64,000 nucleotides of DNA from the NCBI RefSeq assembly GCF_036240795.1, contig NZ_CP108454.1, positions 7,996,001-8,060,000 of the forward strand, written 5' to 3'. Under the pieces are notes generated by a model. It was not told the DNA's origin. It saw only the letters and a list, made by a program, of their open reading frames with translations, and ran no database searches. Within the stretch, counting starts at the first letter, position 1. Each line of letters begins with the position of its first letter. Positions 44,511-53,538 of this stretch are shown here, piece after piece. Origin of the DNA: Streptomyces sp. NBC_01268 (GTDB lineage: Bacteria; Actinomycetota; Actinomycetes; Streptomycetales; Streptomycetaceae). Made by a program: the position numbers and the translations under genes.

Positions 44511-45113
44511 TCAGGCGCGACGAACCCGCCAGAGCCAGGCCGCAGTGCCTGCCATCACGGCGAGCATCCCGAGGTTGGCGAGAAGGGTCGGGGTGCCGGC
44601 CGCCGGGCCGCCGCCGGACAGGTTCGAGGTGGCGATGGCCACGCTCGGCAGGACGGCGGTGAGCAGGACTCCGGTGGTCTTCTGGACGCCGGTCCAGTGC
44701 ACCGACGTGCACAGCAGCACGGCGCCGACGACACGGAACAGGACGCCGAACAGCGGGCCGGGCAGGTCGGGGAAGACCATGATGAAGGGCAGCGAGAGGG
44801 TGAGCATGAGGAGCGGCACCAGGGGATGCACCTTGCCGCGCCGGGCGGACTGTGCTTGCGCACCACCCCGGGCCGGGACCCCGGCGGCCGCCCTGACGCC
44901 CGCCTCGGACAGGGCCGTCGCCGCGATCGTACGAGGGTCCCCGAGTGCCGCCAGGACCTCGGCGACCGAGGCGTCGGGGCGCTCGGCGCGCGTCACCTCG
45001 ATGTGTTCGGCGAGGTCGGCGAGGAGTTCCTGGCGCCGGTCGGCGGGGAGCGTGGAGGCCTCGCGCTCGACGGCGGCGAGGTAGTCGTGTACGGGGTCGG
45101 CAGAGGTCTTCAT
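44511..45113 (-). CDS. HAAS-domain membrane protein (copy 2)
   Basis: 200 residues. The N-terminal HAAS domain (YLAAVEREASTLPADRRQELLADLAEHIEVTRAERPDASVAEVLAALGDP) is followed by four hydrophobic segments. It overlaps the PadR gene upstream by four bases. It is clearly paralogous in layout to the pair at 2701-3616 but only moderately similar in the membrane part, so the duplication is old or the modules were acquired separately. Confidence 0.82.
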   Translation of the reverse strand: MKTSADPVHDYLAAVEREASTLPADRRQELLADLAEHIEVTRAERPDASVAEVLAALGDPRTIAATALSEAGVRAAAGVPARGGAQAQSARRGKVHPLVPLLMLTLSLPFIMVFPDLPGPLFGVLFRVVGAVLLCTSVHWTGVQKTTGVLLTAVLPSVAIATSNLSGGGPAAGTPTLLANLGMLAVMAGTAAWLWRVRRA

Positions 45114-45484
45114 GCGGGGTCTCCGGTGAGGTCGTTCGGGGTGGCGAGGAAGGCGTCCACGGCGTTGCGGAAGCCGGGCCAGACGCGGGTGAACTCGTCG
45201 AGCGCGGCCCGGCCGCTGTCGGTGAGCGCGTAGTAGCGGCGGGGCGGACCGGACTCGGACTCCTGCCAGGTGGTGCTGACCAGGTCGTCGCGGCGGAGCC
45301 GGGAGAGCAGTGGATAGACCGTGCCCTGGCCGGTGGCGAGGGCGCCGGACTCCTCCAGGGCGCGCAGGAGCTCGACGCCGTAGCGGGGGCGGTCCCGCAT
45401 CAGGGCGAGGACGCAGTACTCCAAGACACCCTTGCGCAGCTGGGCGGCTGCCCGGGCCTGCTTGGTCGAATCACCTGGTTCCAT
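45110..45484 (-). CDS. PadR-family regulator (intact copy)
   Basis: 124 residues. The winged helix is QLRKGVLEYCVLALMRDRPRYGVELLRALEE, then GTVYPLLSRLRRDDLVSTTWQ and GPPRRYYALTDSGRAALDEF, the full PadR core. The start is set at 45484, where the sequence is identical to the first padR start region; longer frames run into repeats. It is translationally coupled to the HAAS gene and probably represses this pair through the shared start-site element. Confidence 0.9.
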   Translation of the reverse strand: MEPGDSTKQARAAAQLRKGVLEYCVLALMRDRPRYGVELLRALEESGALATGQGTVYPLLSRLRRDDLVSTTWQESESGPPRRYYALTDSGRAALDEFTRVWPGFRNAVDAFLATPNDLTGDPA

Positions 45485-45497
45485 GCAATGCAAGATA
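45481..45497 (-). promoter_or_regulatory. Leaderless promoter and candidate PadR operator, copy 2
   Basis: CCATGCAATGCAAGATA, identical over 17 bases to 3613-3629. The bottom strand gives TATCTT-N7-ATG. Confidence 0.65.
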
Positions 45498-45575
45498 CCT
45501 GGTGGGGCAAGAGGCAGGGAGGGGAGGGGGCGCCGGGGAGTGAGGCCGGGCGCGCAAGCGGCTCGCCCGGTCCGT

Positions 45576-45706
45576 GGCTCCGCCCCACTGCGCGGCTCAT
45601 GGCTCCGCGCCACGGCGCGGCTCATGGCTCCGCGCCACGGCTCGCATGGCTCCGCGTGACTCCGCGTGACTCCGCGTGACTCCGCATGGCTCCGCCCCGT
45701 CGTTCC
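45576..45706. repeat. Nested degenerate tandem repeats
   Basis: Units of 25 bases built on GGCTCCGCGCCACGG followed by CGCGGCTCAT (45576-45600, 45601-45625, partial 45626-45647) decay into ten-base TCCGCGTGAC units (45651-45680) and TCCGCATGGC. The region 45485-45792 otherwise shows no gene and must hold the promoter of the AraC gene. Confidence 0.8.
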
Positions 45707-45792
45707 GCCCCATCGGGAAGCGCCTCGCGCGGTAGCCTCCCCGGTGACCAGGAAGATCACCGGACGCTCGGCACGAGAGCAGGGATGAAACC

Positions 45793-46923
45793 TTGAAGTG
45801 CACGCGACACGGCCGCCGTCCCCCCGCGCCGCTCCCGGCAGCGCACACCCACCCCGGAACGAAGCCCGCGTTCTTCACCCGGCTGATGCTGCACGGCGCC
45901 TCGCTCCTGGGCATCCGGGAGAGGGCGGGCATCGATCTCCTGGGTCTGGCGCCTGAGCACCTGACCGGCGACCGGTACCGCACGCCCTCCGCCGCGAACG
46001 GGCGGATCTGGGAGCTGATGACGACCAAGGCCCCCTGGGTCGACGTCGCCGCGGTCATGACGCAGCAGTCGGCGCTCGGGCAACTCGGCCCCTGGGACTA
46101 CCTCGTCGCCTCGGCGGCGACGCCGCTCGAAGGCATCCAGGACGCCGCCCACTACCTGGCCGCCGCCGGCGACGTCCGCAGCCACACCCTCCTCGTCGAC
46201 GACGACGGACAGGAGGTCACCATCCGCCACCTGAACGACGCGGACCTGAGCCACGAAGCCGCCAACGCCGTCCGGGCGTACATCCTCGGCGTGGTCTCGC
46301 GACGCCTGAGCGAAGCGCGACAGCTGTCGATCGCTCCGGTCCGCGTCGCCCTGGCCGCGCGGGCGCCGCAGCGCCACGACACCCTGACCGAGCTCTTCGG
46401 CACCCGCGCCGTCGACTTCGAGCAGCAGGTCAGCTCGCTCACGTTCCGAACCGCCGACCTGAGAGTGCCGAGCCCCTACGCCCAACCAGGCCTGTCGACC
46501 GTCCTCCGCCAGAACACCGAACTCGCCCTCGCCCGCGCCATTCCACTGCACGACTGGCTGGATCTCTTCCGTACCGTCCTCAAGGCCGCCATCGAGGGTG
46601 ACGGCCACGGCATCACCCTCGCCGCGGCGGCGCGACGGATGACGCTCAGCAGTCGCACCCTCCAGCGTCGCCTCGAAGAACACGACACGACCTGGCGGGC
46701 CGAACTCGAAACCGCCCGCTGCGCACACGTCACCCGCCTGCTCGCCACCACGGACGAGACCACCGGCTCGATAGCCGCCCGCACGGGGTACGCCGACGCC
46801 CGAACCCTCCGCCGCGCCGTCAGCCGCTGGACCGGCCACACCCCCAGCGAACTCCGCCGGAACCTCCCGCCCGCCACCGCTCCCCAGCGGGCTCCGGCCA
46901 CGGCCGCGATTCCCCGAGCGTAG
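45793..46923 (+). CDS. AraC-family transcriptional regulator (OruR/ArgR-like)
   Basis: 376 residues. The N-terminal effector domain (about 25-230) resembles the Arabinose_bd group (LGPWDYLVASAATPLEGIQDAAHYL). The C-terminal AraC double HTH is GITLAAAARRMTLSSRTLQRRLEEHDTTW ... TGSIAARTGYADARTLRRAVSRWTGHTPSELRR. The TTG at 45793 is used because no ATG or GTG in frame precedes the domain; AGGGA lies upstream. The target is unknown; the S33 peptidase gene downstream has its own promoter. Confidence 0.85.
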   Translation: MKCTRHGRRPPAPLPAAHTHPGTKPAFFTRLMLHGASLLGIRERAGIDLLGLAPEHLTGDRYRTPSAANGRIWELMTTKAPWVDVAAVMTQQSALGQLGPWDYLVASAATPLEGIQDAAHYLAAAGDVRSHTLLVDDDGQEVTIRHLNDADLSHEAANAVRAYILGVVSRRLSEARQLSIAPVRVALAARAPQRHDTLTELFGTRAVDFEQQVSSLTFRTADLRVPSPYAQPGLSTVLRQNTELALARAIPLHDWLDLFRTVLKAAIEGDGHGITLAAAARRMTLSSRTLQRRLEEHDTTWRAELETARCAHVTRLLATTDETTGSIAARTGYADARTLRRAVSRWTGHTPSELRRNLPPATAPQRAPATAAIPRA

Positions 46924-47025
46924 GCAGTGCGGTGTCACGGATCCGCCCCAGTGGCACGGGCGGTGGAGCTGACCCCACCCCCGCCTCGGGGGTCGGCACC
47001 CGTGTGCCGGCACACGGGCCGCACC

Positions 47026-47038
47026 TAGCGTCCTCCGT
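47026..47038 (+). promoter_or_regulatory. Leaderless -10 element of the S33 peptidase gene
   Basis: TAGCGT seven bases before the ATG. The paralogous pseudogene at 56488 has the same CCTAGCGTCC sequence before its ATG. Confidence 0.5.
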
Positions 47039-48571
47039 ATGAAACGACCTCATATCGCCCTACTGGGCGCCGGGTTAGCCCTGACCTTCACCTTCGCGGG
47101 CGTCGCCGCGGCCGAGGCGGCGACCGGAGCCCTCCCGCCGACACCCCAACCCCGCTGGGGCAGCTGCGTCCTGGGGCCCGACGACCGCGAAGGCCAGGAG
47201 CTCGCGGCCGCCGGGGCCGAGTGCGCCGGAGTCACCGTCCCGCTCGACTACCGGCGGCCTCAGGGGCGCACGCTCACCATCGCGATCTCGCGGATCAAGG
47301 CCACGGACCGCGCGCACCGGATCGGGGCGCTGCTGCTCAACGACGGGGGACCCGGCGGGCCGACGATCGGCGCGCCGCCGCGTGTGCGCGACGCCCTGAA
47401 GGACGTCGCCAAGCGGTACGACATCATCGGCATGGACCCGCGGTTCGTCGGCCGGAGCAATCCGCTGGACTGCGCGTGGCCGGTCAGCAGCGGGATCTCG
47501 GGGGCGGGGAACAGCCGGGCCGCCTTCGACCGGCAGGTGGCGTTGAACAAGGACCTGGCCGCCAGATGCCGGGCGAGCGCCGGTGACCTCCTCCCGTACG
47601 CGAGCACCCGGAACACCGCGCGGGACATGGACGTCATCCGGGGCGCGCTTGGGGAGCGGAAGCTCAACTACCTGGGCGTCTCCTACGGCACGTACCTCGG
47701 CACGGTCTACGGCCAGATGTTCCCCGGCCGCACCGGCAGGATGGTGCTCGACGGGGCCCTCGACCCGCACGCCTACGGGCCGACGATGCTGCCGGCGCTG
47801 ATCGGGCCGAGCGAGCACGCGCTGAGCGACTGGGCGGACTGGGCGGCGGCCCGCGACAGCACCTACGGGCTGGGCGGGACCGGTGCGCAGGTGCTCGCCG
47901 TCGTCCGGGGTGTCGCCGAGGCGGCCGGGCGGGCGCCGCTGACCCTCGGGGAGGGCGCGGACACCTTCCGGCTCGACGACACCCAGGTGCCGTTCCTGCT
48001 GTTCGGGCCTCTCATGGACGACGGCGACGAGAACCGCGGGTTCCTGGCCGACGCGGTGAAGGCGCTGAGGACCGCGGCGGACGGGCGGCCGACCGGTCCG
48101 CTGTCGGCGGGCCTCGTGGGGCTGCTGCGGCACTCCTTCACCGACGTGGACTCGGCGTCGGCGAGCGCCCAGATGGCGATCCTCTGCGCGGACGGGTCCG
48201 CGCCCCGTGACCCCGAGGTGTACTGGCGGGCCATCGAGGCGAGCCGCGCCGCGCACCCCGTCTTCGGGCCCGCGTTGAACAACCTGAACCCCTGCGCGTT
48301 CTGGGAGCGCCCGCGCGAACGGCGCACCGAGGTCCGCCACGACGTCCCCGCCCTGATCGTCTCGGCGACGGGCGACCCCCGCACCCCGTACCCGGGTGCC
48401 GTCGCCCTGCACGGGCTGCTCCCCAGCTCACGTCTGGTGACGCTCGAAGGCGTCAACAGCCATGGCCTGTACGGGTTCTACGGCAACGCCTGCGTCGACG
48501 AGTCCGTGAACGCGTACCTGGGCACCGGCCGGCTGCCGCAGGAGGACGTCACCTGCGCCAAGCAGCGCTGA
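47039..48571 (+). CDS. Secreted S33 (tripeptidyl-aminopeptidase-like) alpha/beta hydrolase
   Basis: 510 residues with a signal peptide (ALTFTFAGVAAAEA). It has the TAP family oxyanion segment LLNDGGPGGP, MDPRFVGRSNPLDC, nucleophile elbow GVSYGTYLG, acid in SATGDPRTPYPGA and His in EGVNSHGLYG followed by the C-terminal disulfide region (NACVDESVNAYLGTGRLP). These enzymes trim N-terminal peptides outside the cell. A paralogue with the same ends but no middle lies at 56488-57203. Confidence 0.9.
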   Translation: MKRPHIALLGAGLALTFTFAGVAAAEAATGALPPTPQPRWGSCVLGPDDREGQELAAAGAECAGVTVPLDYRRPQGRTLTIAISRIKATDRAHRIGALLLNDGGPGGPTIGAPPRVRDALKDVAKRYDIIGMDPRFVGRSNPLDCAWPVSSGISGAGNSRAAFDRQVALNKDLAARCRASAGDLLPYASTRNTARDMDVIRGALGERKLNYLGVSYGTYLGTVYGQMFPGRTGRMVLDGALDPHAYGPTMLPALIGPSEHALSDWADWAAARDSTYGLGGTGAQVLAVVRGVAEAAGRAPLTLGEGADTFRLDDTQVPFLLFGPLMDDGDENRGFLADAVKALRTAADGRPTGPLSAGLVGLLRHSFTDVDSASASAQMAILCADGSAPRDPEVYWRAIEASRAAHPVFGPALNNLNPCAFWERPRERRTEVRHDVPALIVSATGDPRTPYPGAVALHGLLPSSRLVTLEGVNSHGLYGFYGNACVDESVNAYLGTGRLPQEDVTCAKQR

Positions 48572-48648
48572 CCGGTCGGCCGGAACCGCGCTCCCGGCCC
48601 GGCCCGTGCTGCGCGGGGGAGAGGAGCCGCTGACGCAGGGGCCTGCCG

Positions 48649-49116
48649 TCAGCGGACGGGGACCGGCTCCGCCGCGGCCTCCACCGCCGCGACCAGCGAG
48701 GTGAGCTCCGGGTTCTGCGCCGCTTCGCCGAGCGCCGCCCGAAGGGCCGCCTCGTTGGTCGGCCGGGCCTCGTCGAGGAGCGCCAGACCGGACTCGGTGA
48801 CATCGGTGTAGATGCCGCGGCGGTCGGTGGGGCAGAGGTAGCGGGAGAGCAGGCCGCGGTCCTCCAGGCGGGAGACCAGGCGGGTGGTGGCGCTCTGGCT
48901 GAGCACGACGGCGTCGGCGACCTGCTTCATCTGCAGGTGACCGCCCTCGCCGTCGTGCTGGCGGCTGAGCACGTCGAGGAGCGAGTACTCGCGCACGCTG
49001 AGGTCGTGCCCGCTCTGGAGGGCGCGCTCGATCCGCGTCTCGATCTTGCCGTGCAGGAGGGAGAGCGCGCCCCATCCGCTGGCGAGGGCGGTGAGGGCGG
49101 GGTCCGTGGCGGTCAT
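48649..49116 (-). CDS. MarR-family repressor
   Basis: 155 residues. The winged helix is LSVREYSLLDVLSRQHDGEGGHLQMKQVADAVVLSQSATTRLVSRLEDRGLLSR ... DRRGIYTDVTESGLALL, with the conserved DxR wing. The ATG at 49116 has GGAAGGAG upstream. It is divergent from an MFS-led operon, the classic position for a drug- or redox-sensing repressor of that operon. There is no Cys near the N-terminus of the OhrR type, so a ligand rather than peroxide is more likely. Confidence 0.88.
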   Translation of the reverse strand: MTATDPALTALASGWGALSLLHGKIETRIERALQSGHDLSVREYSLLDVLSRQHDGEGGHLQMKQVADAVVLSQSATTRLVSRLEDRGLLSRYLCPTDRRGIYTDVTESGLALLDEARPTNEAALRAALGEAAQNPELTSLVAAVEAAAEPVPVR

Positions 49117-49289
49117 GGCTCCGTGTCTCCTTCCAGGGGACCGGACCCAGGATACGCGCGGAGGAAATTACCGGCCAGGGCCCATAGGCAGCTGCTGCAA
49201 GCAGGGAACCGGTGTGGGGCGGGTGTCGGAGCCCCTGGAAACCGGGGGCGCACGACCCGGGTCGCACCGGACGAGGGCTGGCGGCGTTT

Positions 49290-49350
49290 GCGCATATAGC
49301 GCGTGTGCAAGTATTGTCTAAGCGTCTAAGGAGCTTGCTCAAGTAATCGT
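49290..49350. promoter_or_regulatory. Promoter and candidate MarR operator region of the MFS operon
   Basis: It holds TATTGT (49312-49317), a GTCTAAG direct repeat (49316-49322 and 49324-49330), a GCGCATATAGCGC near-palindrome at 49290, and CAAGTAnT sequences either side. The MarR site cannot be fixed by eye. The rest of 49117-49364 shows no gene. Confidence 0.4.
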
Positions 49351-49364
49351 AGAAGGTCGAGTCC

Positions 49365-50612
49365 ATGCCCCTCGCACTCCTCGCCCTGGCCATCGGGGCC
49401 TTCGGTATCGGCACCACCGAGTTCGTGATCATGGGGGTGCTGCCCCAGGTCGCCGACGACTTCGGTGTCTCCATCCCCACCGCCGGTCTGCTGGTCACCG
49501 GATACGCGCTCGGCGTCGTCATCGGCGCGCCGGTGCTCACCGTCCTCGGGAACAAGGTGAGCCGCAAGCGGATGCTCATGCTGCTCATGGGCCTGTTCGT
49601 GGTCGGGAACGCGGTCTCCGCGCTCGCCCCGAACTTCGGACTGATGCTCACCGGCCGCGTGATCGCCTCCCTCGCGCACGGCTCGTTCTTCGGCATCGGG
49701 TCCGTCGTCGCGGCGGAGCTCGTCGCCCCGCACAAGAAGGCCGGCGCCATCGCCACCATGTTCACCGGCCTGACCGTCGCCAACATCGTCGGCGTGCCGC
49801 TCGGCACCTTCATCGGGCAGGCCGTCGGCTGGCGCGTGACCTTCGCAATCGTCGCCGCGCTCGGTGTGGTCGGTCTGCTCGGCATCGCCAAGCTGGTGCC
49901 CGCCATGCCCCGCCCCGAGGGCGCCCGCCTGCGCCGCGAGCTGACCGCGTTCCGCAACCCGCAGGTCCTGCTCGCCATGGCGATGACCGTGCTCGGCTTC
50001 GGCGGCGTCTTCGCCGCGATCACCTACATCGCGCCGATGATGACCGAGGTCGCCGGCTACTCCGAGGGTGCCGTCACCTGGCTGCTCGTCCTCTTCGGTG
50101 CCGGCATGTTCGCCGGCAACCTGCTCGGCGGCCGGTTCGCCGACCGTGCGCTGATGCCCTTGCTCTACACCACCCTCGGCGGGCTCGCGGTCGTGCTGGC
50201 GCTGTTCACCGTCCTCGCCCACGACAAGATCCTCGCCGCCGTCGCCATCCTCCTCGTCGGAGCGCTCGGCTTCGCCACGGTGCCGCCGCTGCAGAAGCGC
50301 GTCCTCGACCAGGCCCACGGCGCGCCGACCCTGGCCTCCGCCGTCAACATCGGCGCCTTCAACCTCGGCAACGCGCTCGCCGCCTGGCTCGGCGGCATCG
50401 TCATCGCCGCCGGCTTCGGCTACACGGCCCCGAACTGGGTCGGCGCCGCCCTCGCCGCCGCCGCTCTCGGCCTCGCCTTCTGGTCCGCCGCCCTGGAGCG
50501 CCGCACCCGCGCGGCCGCACCGGCCGGGACCGCAACGGACGGGGCCGCGCCGTCCGGGACCGCATCGGCGGCGACGGTCGGCACCCCCGCCCGGACGCCC
50601 GTGCACCACTGA
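49365..50612 (+). CDS. MFS efflux transporter (DHA1, AraJ/Cmx type)
   Basis: 415 residues with 12 helices. The N-terminal motif GAFGIGTTEFVIMGVLPQVA and the helix 2-3 loop (GNKVSRKRMLM) mark the AraJ/chloramphenicol-efflux branch. The Ala/Thr-rich C-terminal tail is cytoplasmic. The ATG at 49365 has AGAAGG eight bases before it. It heads a probable operon with HbpS-like, SnoaL-like and two aldo/keto reductase genes and faces the MarR gene, suggesting inducible export plus reduction of a toxic carbonyl or quinone. Confidence 0.88.
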   Translation: MPLALLALAIGAFGIGTTEFVIMGVLPQVADDFGVSIPTAGLLVTGYALGVVIGAPVLTVLGNKVSRKRMLMLLMGLFVVGNAVSALAPNFGLMLTGRVIASLAHGSFFGIGSVVAAELVAPHKKAGAIATMFTGLTVANIVGVPLGTFIGQAVGWRVTFAIVAALGVVGLLGIAKLVPAMPRPEGARLRRELTAFRNPQVLLAMAMTVLGFGGVFAAITYIAPMMTEVAGYSEGAVTWLLVLFGAGMFAGNLLGGRFADRALMPLLYTTLGGLAVVLALFTVLAHDKILAAVAILLVGALGFATVPPLQKRVLDQAHGAPTLASAVNIGAFNLGNALAAWLGGIVIAAGFGYTAPNWVGAALAAAALGLAFWSAALERRTRAAAPAGTATDGAAPSGTASAATVGTPARTPVHH

Positions 50613-50688
50613 CCCCCTCCCACCTCACCTGCCCCCCCGCCTCACCTCCCCCCCCCGCGACTCGCACGTACCCCCCAGGAGAAGCACC

Positions 50689-51129
50689 ATGAGCACCACC
50701 GCCACTGCCCTCCCCACCTCCGTCACCCCGCTGAGCACCACCGAAGCGGAGGCCCTCATCTCCTCCGCTCGCCGGGCCGCCGAGGCGGCCGGGGTCTCCG
50801 TCAGCGTCACGGTCCTGGACGCCGGCGGGCACCTGCTCGCCTTCCGCCGCGACGACCGGGCCGTGCTGATCTCGGGCGAGACCAGCACGCGCAAGGCGTA
50901 CACCGCCCTCCAGCTCGACGCCCCCACGGCCGACCTGGTCGACCTGGTCAAGCCGGACGGGCCGTTCCACTCGCTGCCCACCGCGCTCGACCGCCCGCTG
51001 CTCTTCATCGCCGGCGGCATCCCCGTCCACCGTGACGGGCGCCTGATCGGTGCGATCGGCGTCGGCGGCGGTGCGCCCGAGCAGGACCACGGCTTCGCCA
51101 CCACCGCGCTGCAGGAGCTCTCCCGATGA
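50689..51129 (+). CDS. GlcG/HbpS-family protein
   Basis: 146 residues. The HbpS/GlcG fold motifs are ARRAAEAAGVSVSVTVLDAGGHLLAFRRDD, TSTRKAYTA and IAGGIPVHRDGRLIGAIGVGGGAPEQDHGFA. AGGAGA lies before the ATG. It has no signal peptide, unlike extracellular haem-binding HbpS, so it is likely cytoplasmic. Relatives bind haem or small ligands; the function in this operon is unknown. The stop overlaps the next gene by four bases. Confidence 0.85.
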   Translation: MSTTATALPTSVTPLSTTEAEALISSARRAAEAAGVSVSVTVLDAGGHLLAFRRDDRAVLISGETSTRKAYTALQLDAPTADLVDLVKPDGPFHSLPTALDRPLLFIAGGIPVHRDGRLIGAIGVGGGAPEQDHGFATTALQELSR

Positions 51130-51473
51130 CCCGCACCCCGCGAGAGGTCTTCGCCGACCACGGCGAGCGCCTCGGCACCGGAGACCTCGACCTCATCAGC
51201 CTCAACTACACCGAGGACGCCGTCTTCATCACCCCCGAAGGCGTCCTGACCGGGCGCGCGGGCGTACGCGAAGGCATCGGCCGGCTGCTGGCCGACCTGC
51301 CCGACGCCGCGTGGCGACCGAGCCCGCAGTTCGCCGGAGACGTCCTGTTCCTCCAGTGGACCGCCATCAGCACCGCCCACGAGGTCCTCGACGGTGTCGA
51401 CACCTTCGTCTTCAGGGACGGGCTCATCAGCTCCCAGACCGTCCGCTACACCCTCACCCCGCGCACCAAGTGA
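51126..51473 (+). CDS. SnoaL-like (NTF2-fold) protein
   Basis: 115 residues. The cone-shaped NTF2 fold is visible as helix-rich start (EVFADHGERLGTGDLDLISLNYTEDAVFITPEGVLTGRAGVREGI) and a four-strand end (FAGDVLFLQWTAISTAHEVLDGVDTFVFRDGLISSQTV). It is translationally coupled to the HbpS-like gene. Such proteins are small hydrolases, isomerases or ligand binders. Pairing with reductases suggests a shared small substrate (inference). Confidence 0.82.
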   Translation: MTRTPREVFADHGERLGTGDLDLISLNYTEDAVFITPEGVLTGRAGVREGIGRLLADLPDAAWRPSPQFAGDVLFLQWTAISTAHEVLDGVDTFVFRDGLISSQTVRYTLTPRTK

Positions 51474-51490
51474 AGGAAGAACCCCGCACC

Positions 51491-52333
51491 ATGGCCCCCT
51501 CCGCCGCCCCCGCAGCCGTCCCCACCGTCACGCTGAACAACGGCGTCGAGATCCCCCAGCTCGGCTTCGGCGTCTTCCAGGTCCCCGACGACGAGACCGC
51601 CGCCGCCGTCACCACCGCACTGGAGACCGGGTACCGCAGCATAGACACCGCCGCTGTCTACGGAAACGAGACCGGCGTCGGGCGCGCACTGGCCGCCTCC
51701 GGCCTGCCCCGCGAGGACCTGTTCGTCACCACCAAGCTGTGGAACGCCGATCAGGGGTACGACGCCACGCTCCGCGCGTTCGACGCCGGCCTCGCGAAGC
51801 TGGGCCTCGATCACGTCGACCTCTACCTGATCCACTGGCCCACTCCGGCCCGCGACCTGTACCGCGACTCCTGGCGCGCACTGGAGCGCCTCGCCGAGGA
51901 AGGCCGCATCCGTGCGGCCGGCGTCTCCAACTTCCAGCCCGCCCACCTCGCCCGCCTGATGGACGGCGCGAAGCTGACCCCCGCCGTCAACCAGATCGAG
52001 CTGCACCCCGGCCTGCAGCAGGCGGAGCTGCGCGCCTTCCACGCCGGGCACGGCATCGCCACCGAGGCGTGGAGCCCGCTCGCCCAGGGGGCCGTCCTGA
52101 ACGACGCCGTCGTCGGCGAGCTGGCGGCCCGGTACGGCAAGTCCCCGGCGCAGATCGTCCTGCGCTGGCACCTGCAGCTCGGCAACATCGTCATCCCCAA
52201 GTCGGTCACCCCGGCCCGGATCCGCGAGAACTTCGCGGTCTTCGACTTCGCGCTCACGGCCGAGGACGTGCAGGCCATGACCGCACTCGACCGCGGCCTC
52301 CGCACGGGCCCGCACCCCGACGAGCTCAACTGA
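51491..52333 (+). CDS. Aldo/keto reductase (2,5-diketogluconate reductase-like)
   Basis: 280 residues. The AKR barrel landmarks are all present: LNNGVEIPQLGFGVFQV, SIDTAAVYGNETGVG with the catalytic Asp/Tyr, TTKLW with Lys, YLIHWP with His, GVSNFQPAHL, and NADPH-binding IPKSVTPARIREN. It reduces aldehydes or ketones with NADPH in the cytoplasm. It is the fourth gene of the MFS operon; GAAGGAAG precedes the ATG. Confidence 0.92.
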   Translation: MAPSAAPAAVPTVTLNNGVEIPQLGFGVFQVPDDETAAAVTTALETGYRSIDTAAVYGNETGVGRALAASGLPREDLFVTTKLWNADQGYDATLRAFDAGLAKLGLDHVDLYLIHWPTPARDLYRDSWRALERLAEEGRIRAAGVSNFQPAHLARLMDGAKLTPAVNQIELHPGLQQAELRAFHAGHGIATEAWSPLAQGAVLNDAVVGELAARYGKSPAQIVLRWHLQLGNIVIPKSVTPARIRENFAVFDFALTAEDVQAMTALDRGLRTGPHPDELN

Positions 52334-52434
52334 GCCGCAGCTCCCCGCACCCCCCGAGGGGCTCCGTGCCGGGCCGGTCGTCACCGATCCTCCCGACTCA
52401 CTCCACCTCCACGCATCCACACGAAGGCACAGTC

Positions 52435-53445
52435 ATGTCGCTCAAGGAAATCCTTCCCGGCCGTCTCGGCTTCGGCACCGCCCCGCTCGGCAACATGTTC
52501 CGCGCGATCCCCGACGAGGAGGCCCGCGCCACCGTCGTGGCCGCCTGGGACCACGGCATCCGCGTCTACGACACGGCCCCCTTCTACGGCGCCGGACTGG
52601 CCGAGACCCGCCTCGGCGAGGTCCTCGCCGCCAAGCCGCGCGACGCCTACGTCCTGTCCACCAAGGTCGGCCGGGTCATCCTCGACGAGCCCGAGACGGC
52701 CGCCCGCGACCTGGGGGAGAAGGGCGGACTGTTCGAGCACGGCAACCCCCACAAGATGGTCCACGAGTGGACCGCCGAGGCCACCGAGCGCTCCATCGAG
52801 GACAGCCTGAAGCGCCTCGGCACCGACCGTCTCGACATCGTCTGGGTCCACGACATCGCCCAGGACTTCCACGGCGACCTGTGGCTGCAGAAGTACGAGG
52901 AGGCCCGCACCGGCGCCTTCCGCGTCCTGTCCCGGCTGCGCGACGAAGGCGTGATCAAGGCCTGGGGCCTCGGCGTCAACCGCACCGAGCCCATCGAGCT
53001 CACCCTCGCCCTCGACGAGCCCCGCCCCGACGGCTTCCTCCTCGCCGGCCGCTACACCCTCCTCGACCACGAGCACGCCCTCCAGCGCCTGCTCCCCATG
53101 GCGCAGGAGCAGGGCGTCGACATGGTCGTCGGCGGCCCGTACAGCTCCGGCATCCTCGCCGGCGGCACCCACTTCGAATACCAGCAGGCCCCGGCCGGGA
53201 TCATCGAGCGCGTCGGGAAGCTGAAGGCGCTCGCCGAGAAGCACGGTGTCGGCATCAAGGCCGCCGCGCTGCAGTTCTCCCTCGCCCACCCGGCCGCCGC
53301 CGCGGTGATCCCCGGCGCCACCCGCCCCAGCCGGATCGCCGAGGACACCGCGGCCCTCAGCGAGACCGTCCCCGCCGCGTTCTGGACGGATCTGCGTGCC
53401 GCGGCACTCGTCAGCCCGTCCGCCCCCCTCCCGCACGACGCCTGA
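52435..53445 (+). CDS. Aldo/keto reductase (fucose/pyridoxal dehydrogenase-like)
   Basis: 336 residues. It belongs to a different AKR branch from its neighbour: LGFGTAPLGNMF, YDTAPFYGAGLAETRLG, LSTKVGR and DIVWVHDIAQDFHGD, with a C-terminal IPGATRPSRIAED cofactor site, as in L-fucose or pyridoxal 4-dehydrogenase-like enzymes that oxidise sugars or aldehydes with NAD(P). It is the last gene of the run; the 100-base gap before it may carry an extra promoter. Confidence 0.9.
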   Translation: MSLKEILPGRLGFGTAPLGNMFRAIPDEEARATVVAAWDHGIRVYDTAPFYGAGLAETRLGEVLAAKPRDAYVLSTKVGRVILDEPETAARDLGEKGGLFEHGNPHKMVHEWTAEATERSIEDSLKRLGTDRLDIVWVHDIAQDFHGDLWLQKYEEARTGAFRVLSRLRDEGVIKAWGLGVNRTEPIELTLALDEPRPDGFLLAGRYTLLDHEHALQRLLPMAQEQGVDMVVGGPYSSGILAGGTHFEYQQAPAGIIERVGKLKALAEKHGVGIKAAALQFSLAHPAAAAVIPGATRPSRIAEDTAALSETVPAAFWTDLRAAALVSPSAPLPHDA

Positions 53446-53538
53446 CCCGTCACGCATCCGGCCCGCAGGACCTGCATCCACCAGGCCTCATCGCACAACT
53501 GATCGATTGTCAGTGGTGGGTGAGACGGTAGGTACATC

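Noticed and set aside
45576..45706. CRISPR-like array
   Set aside because: The repeats are contiguous, degenerate and of changing length, without spacers, and no cas genes are present.
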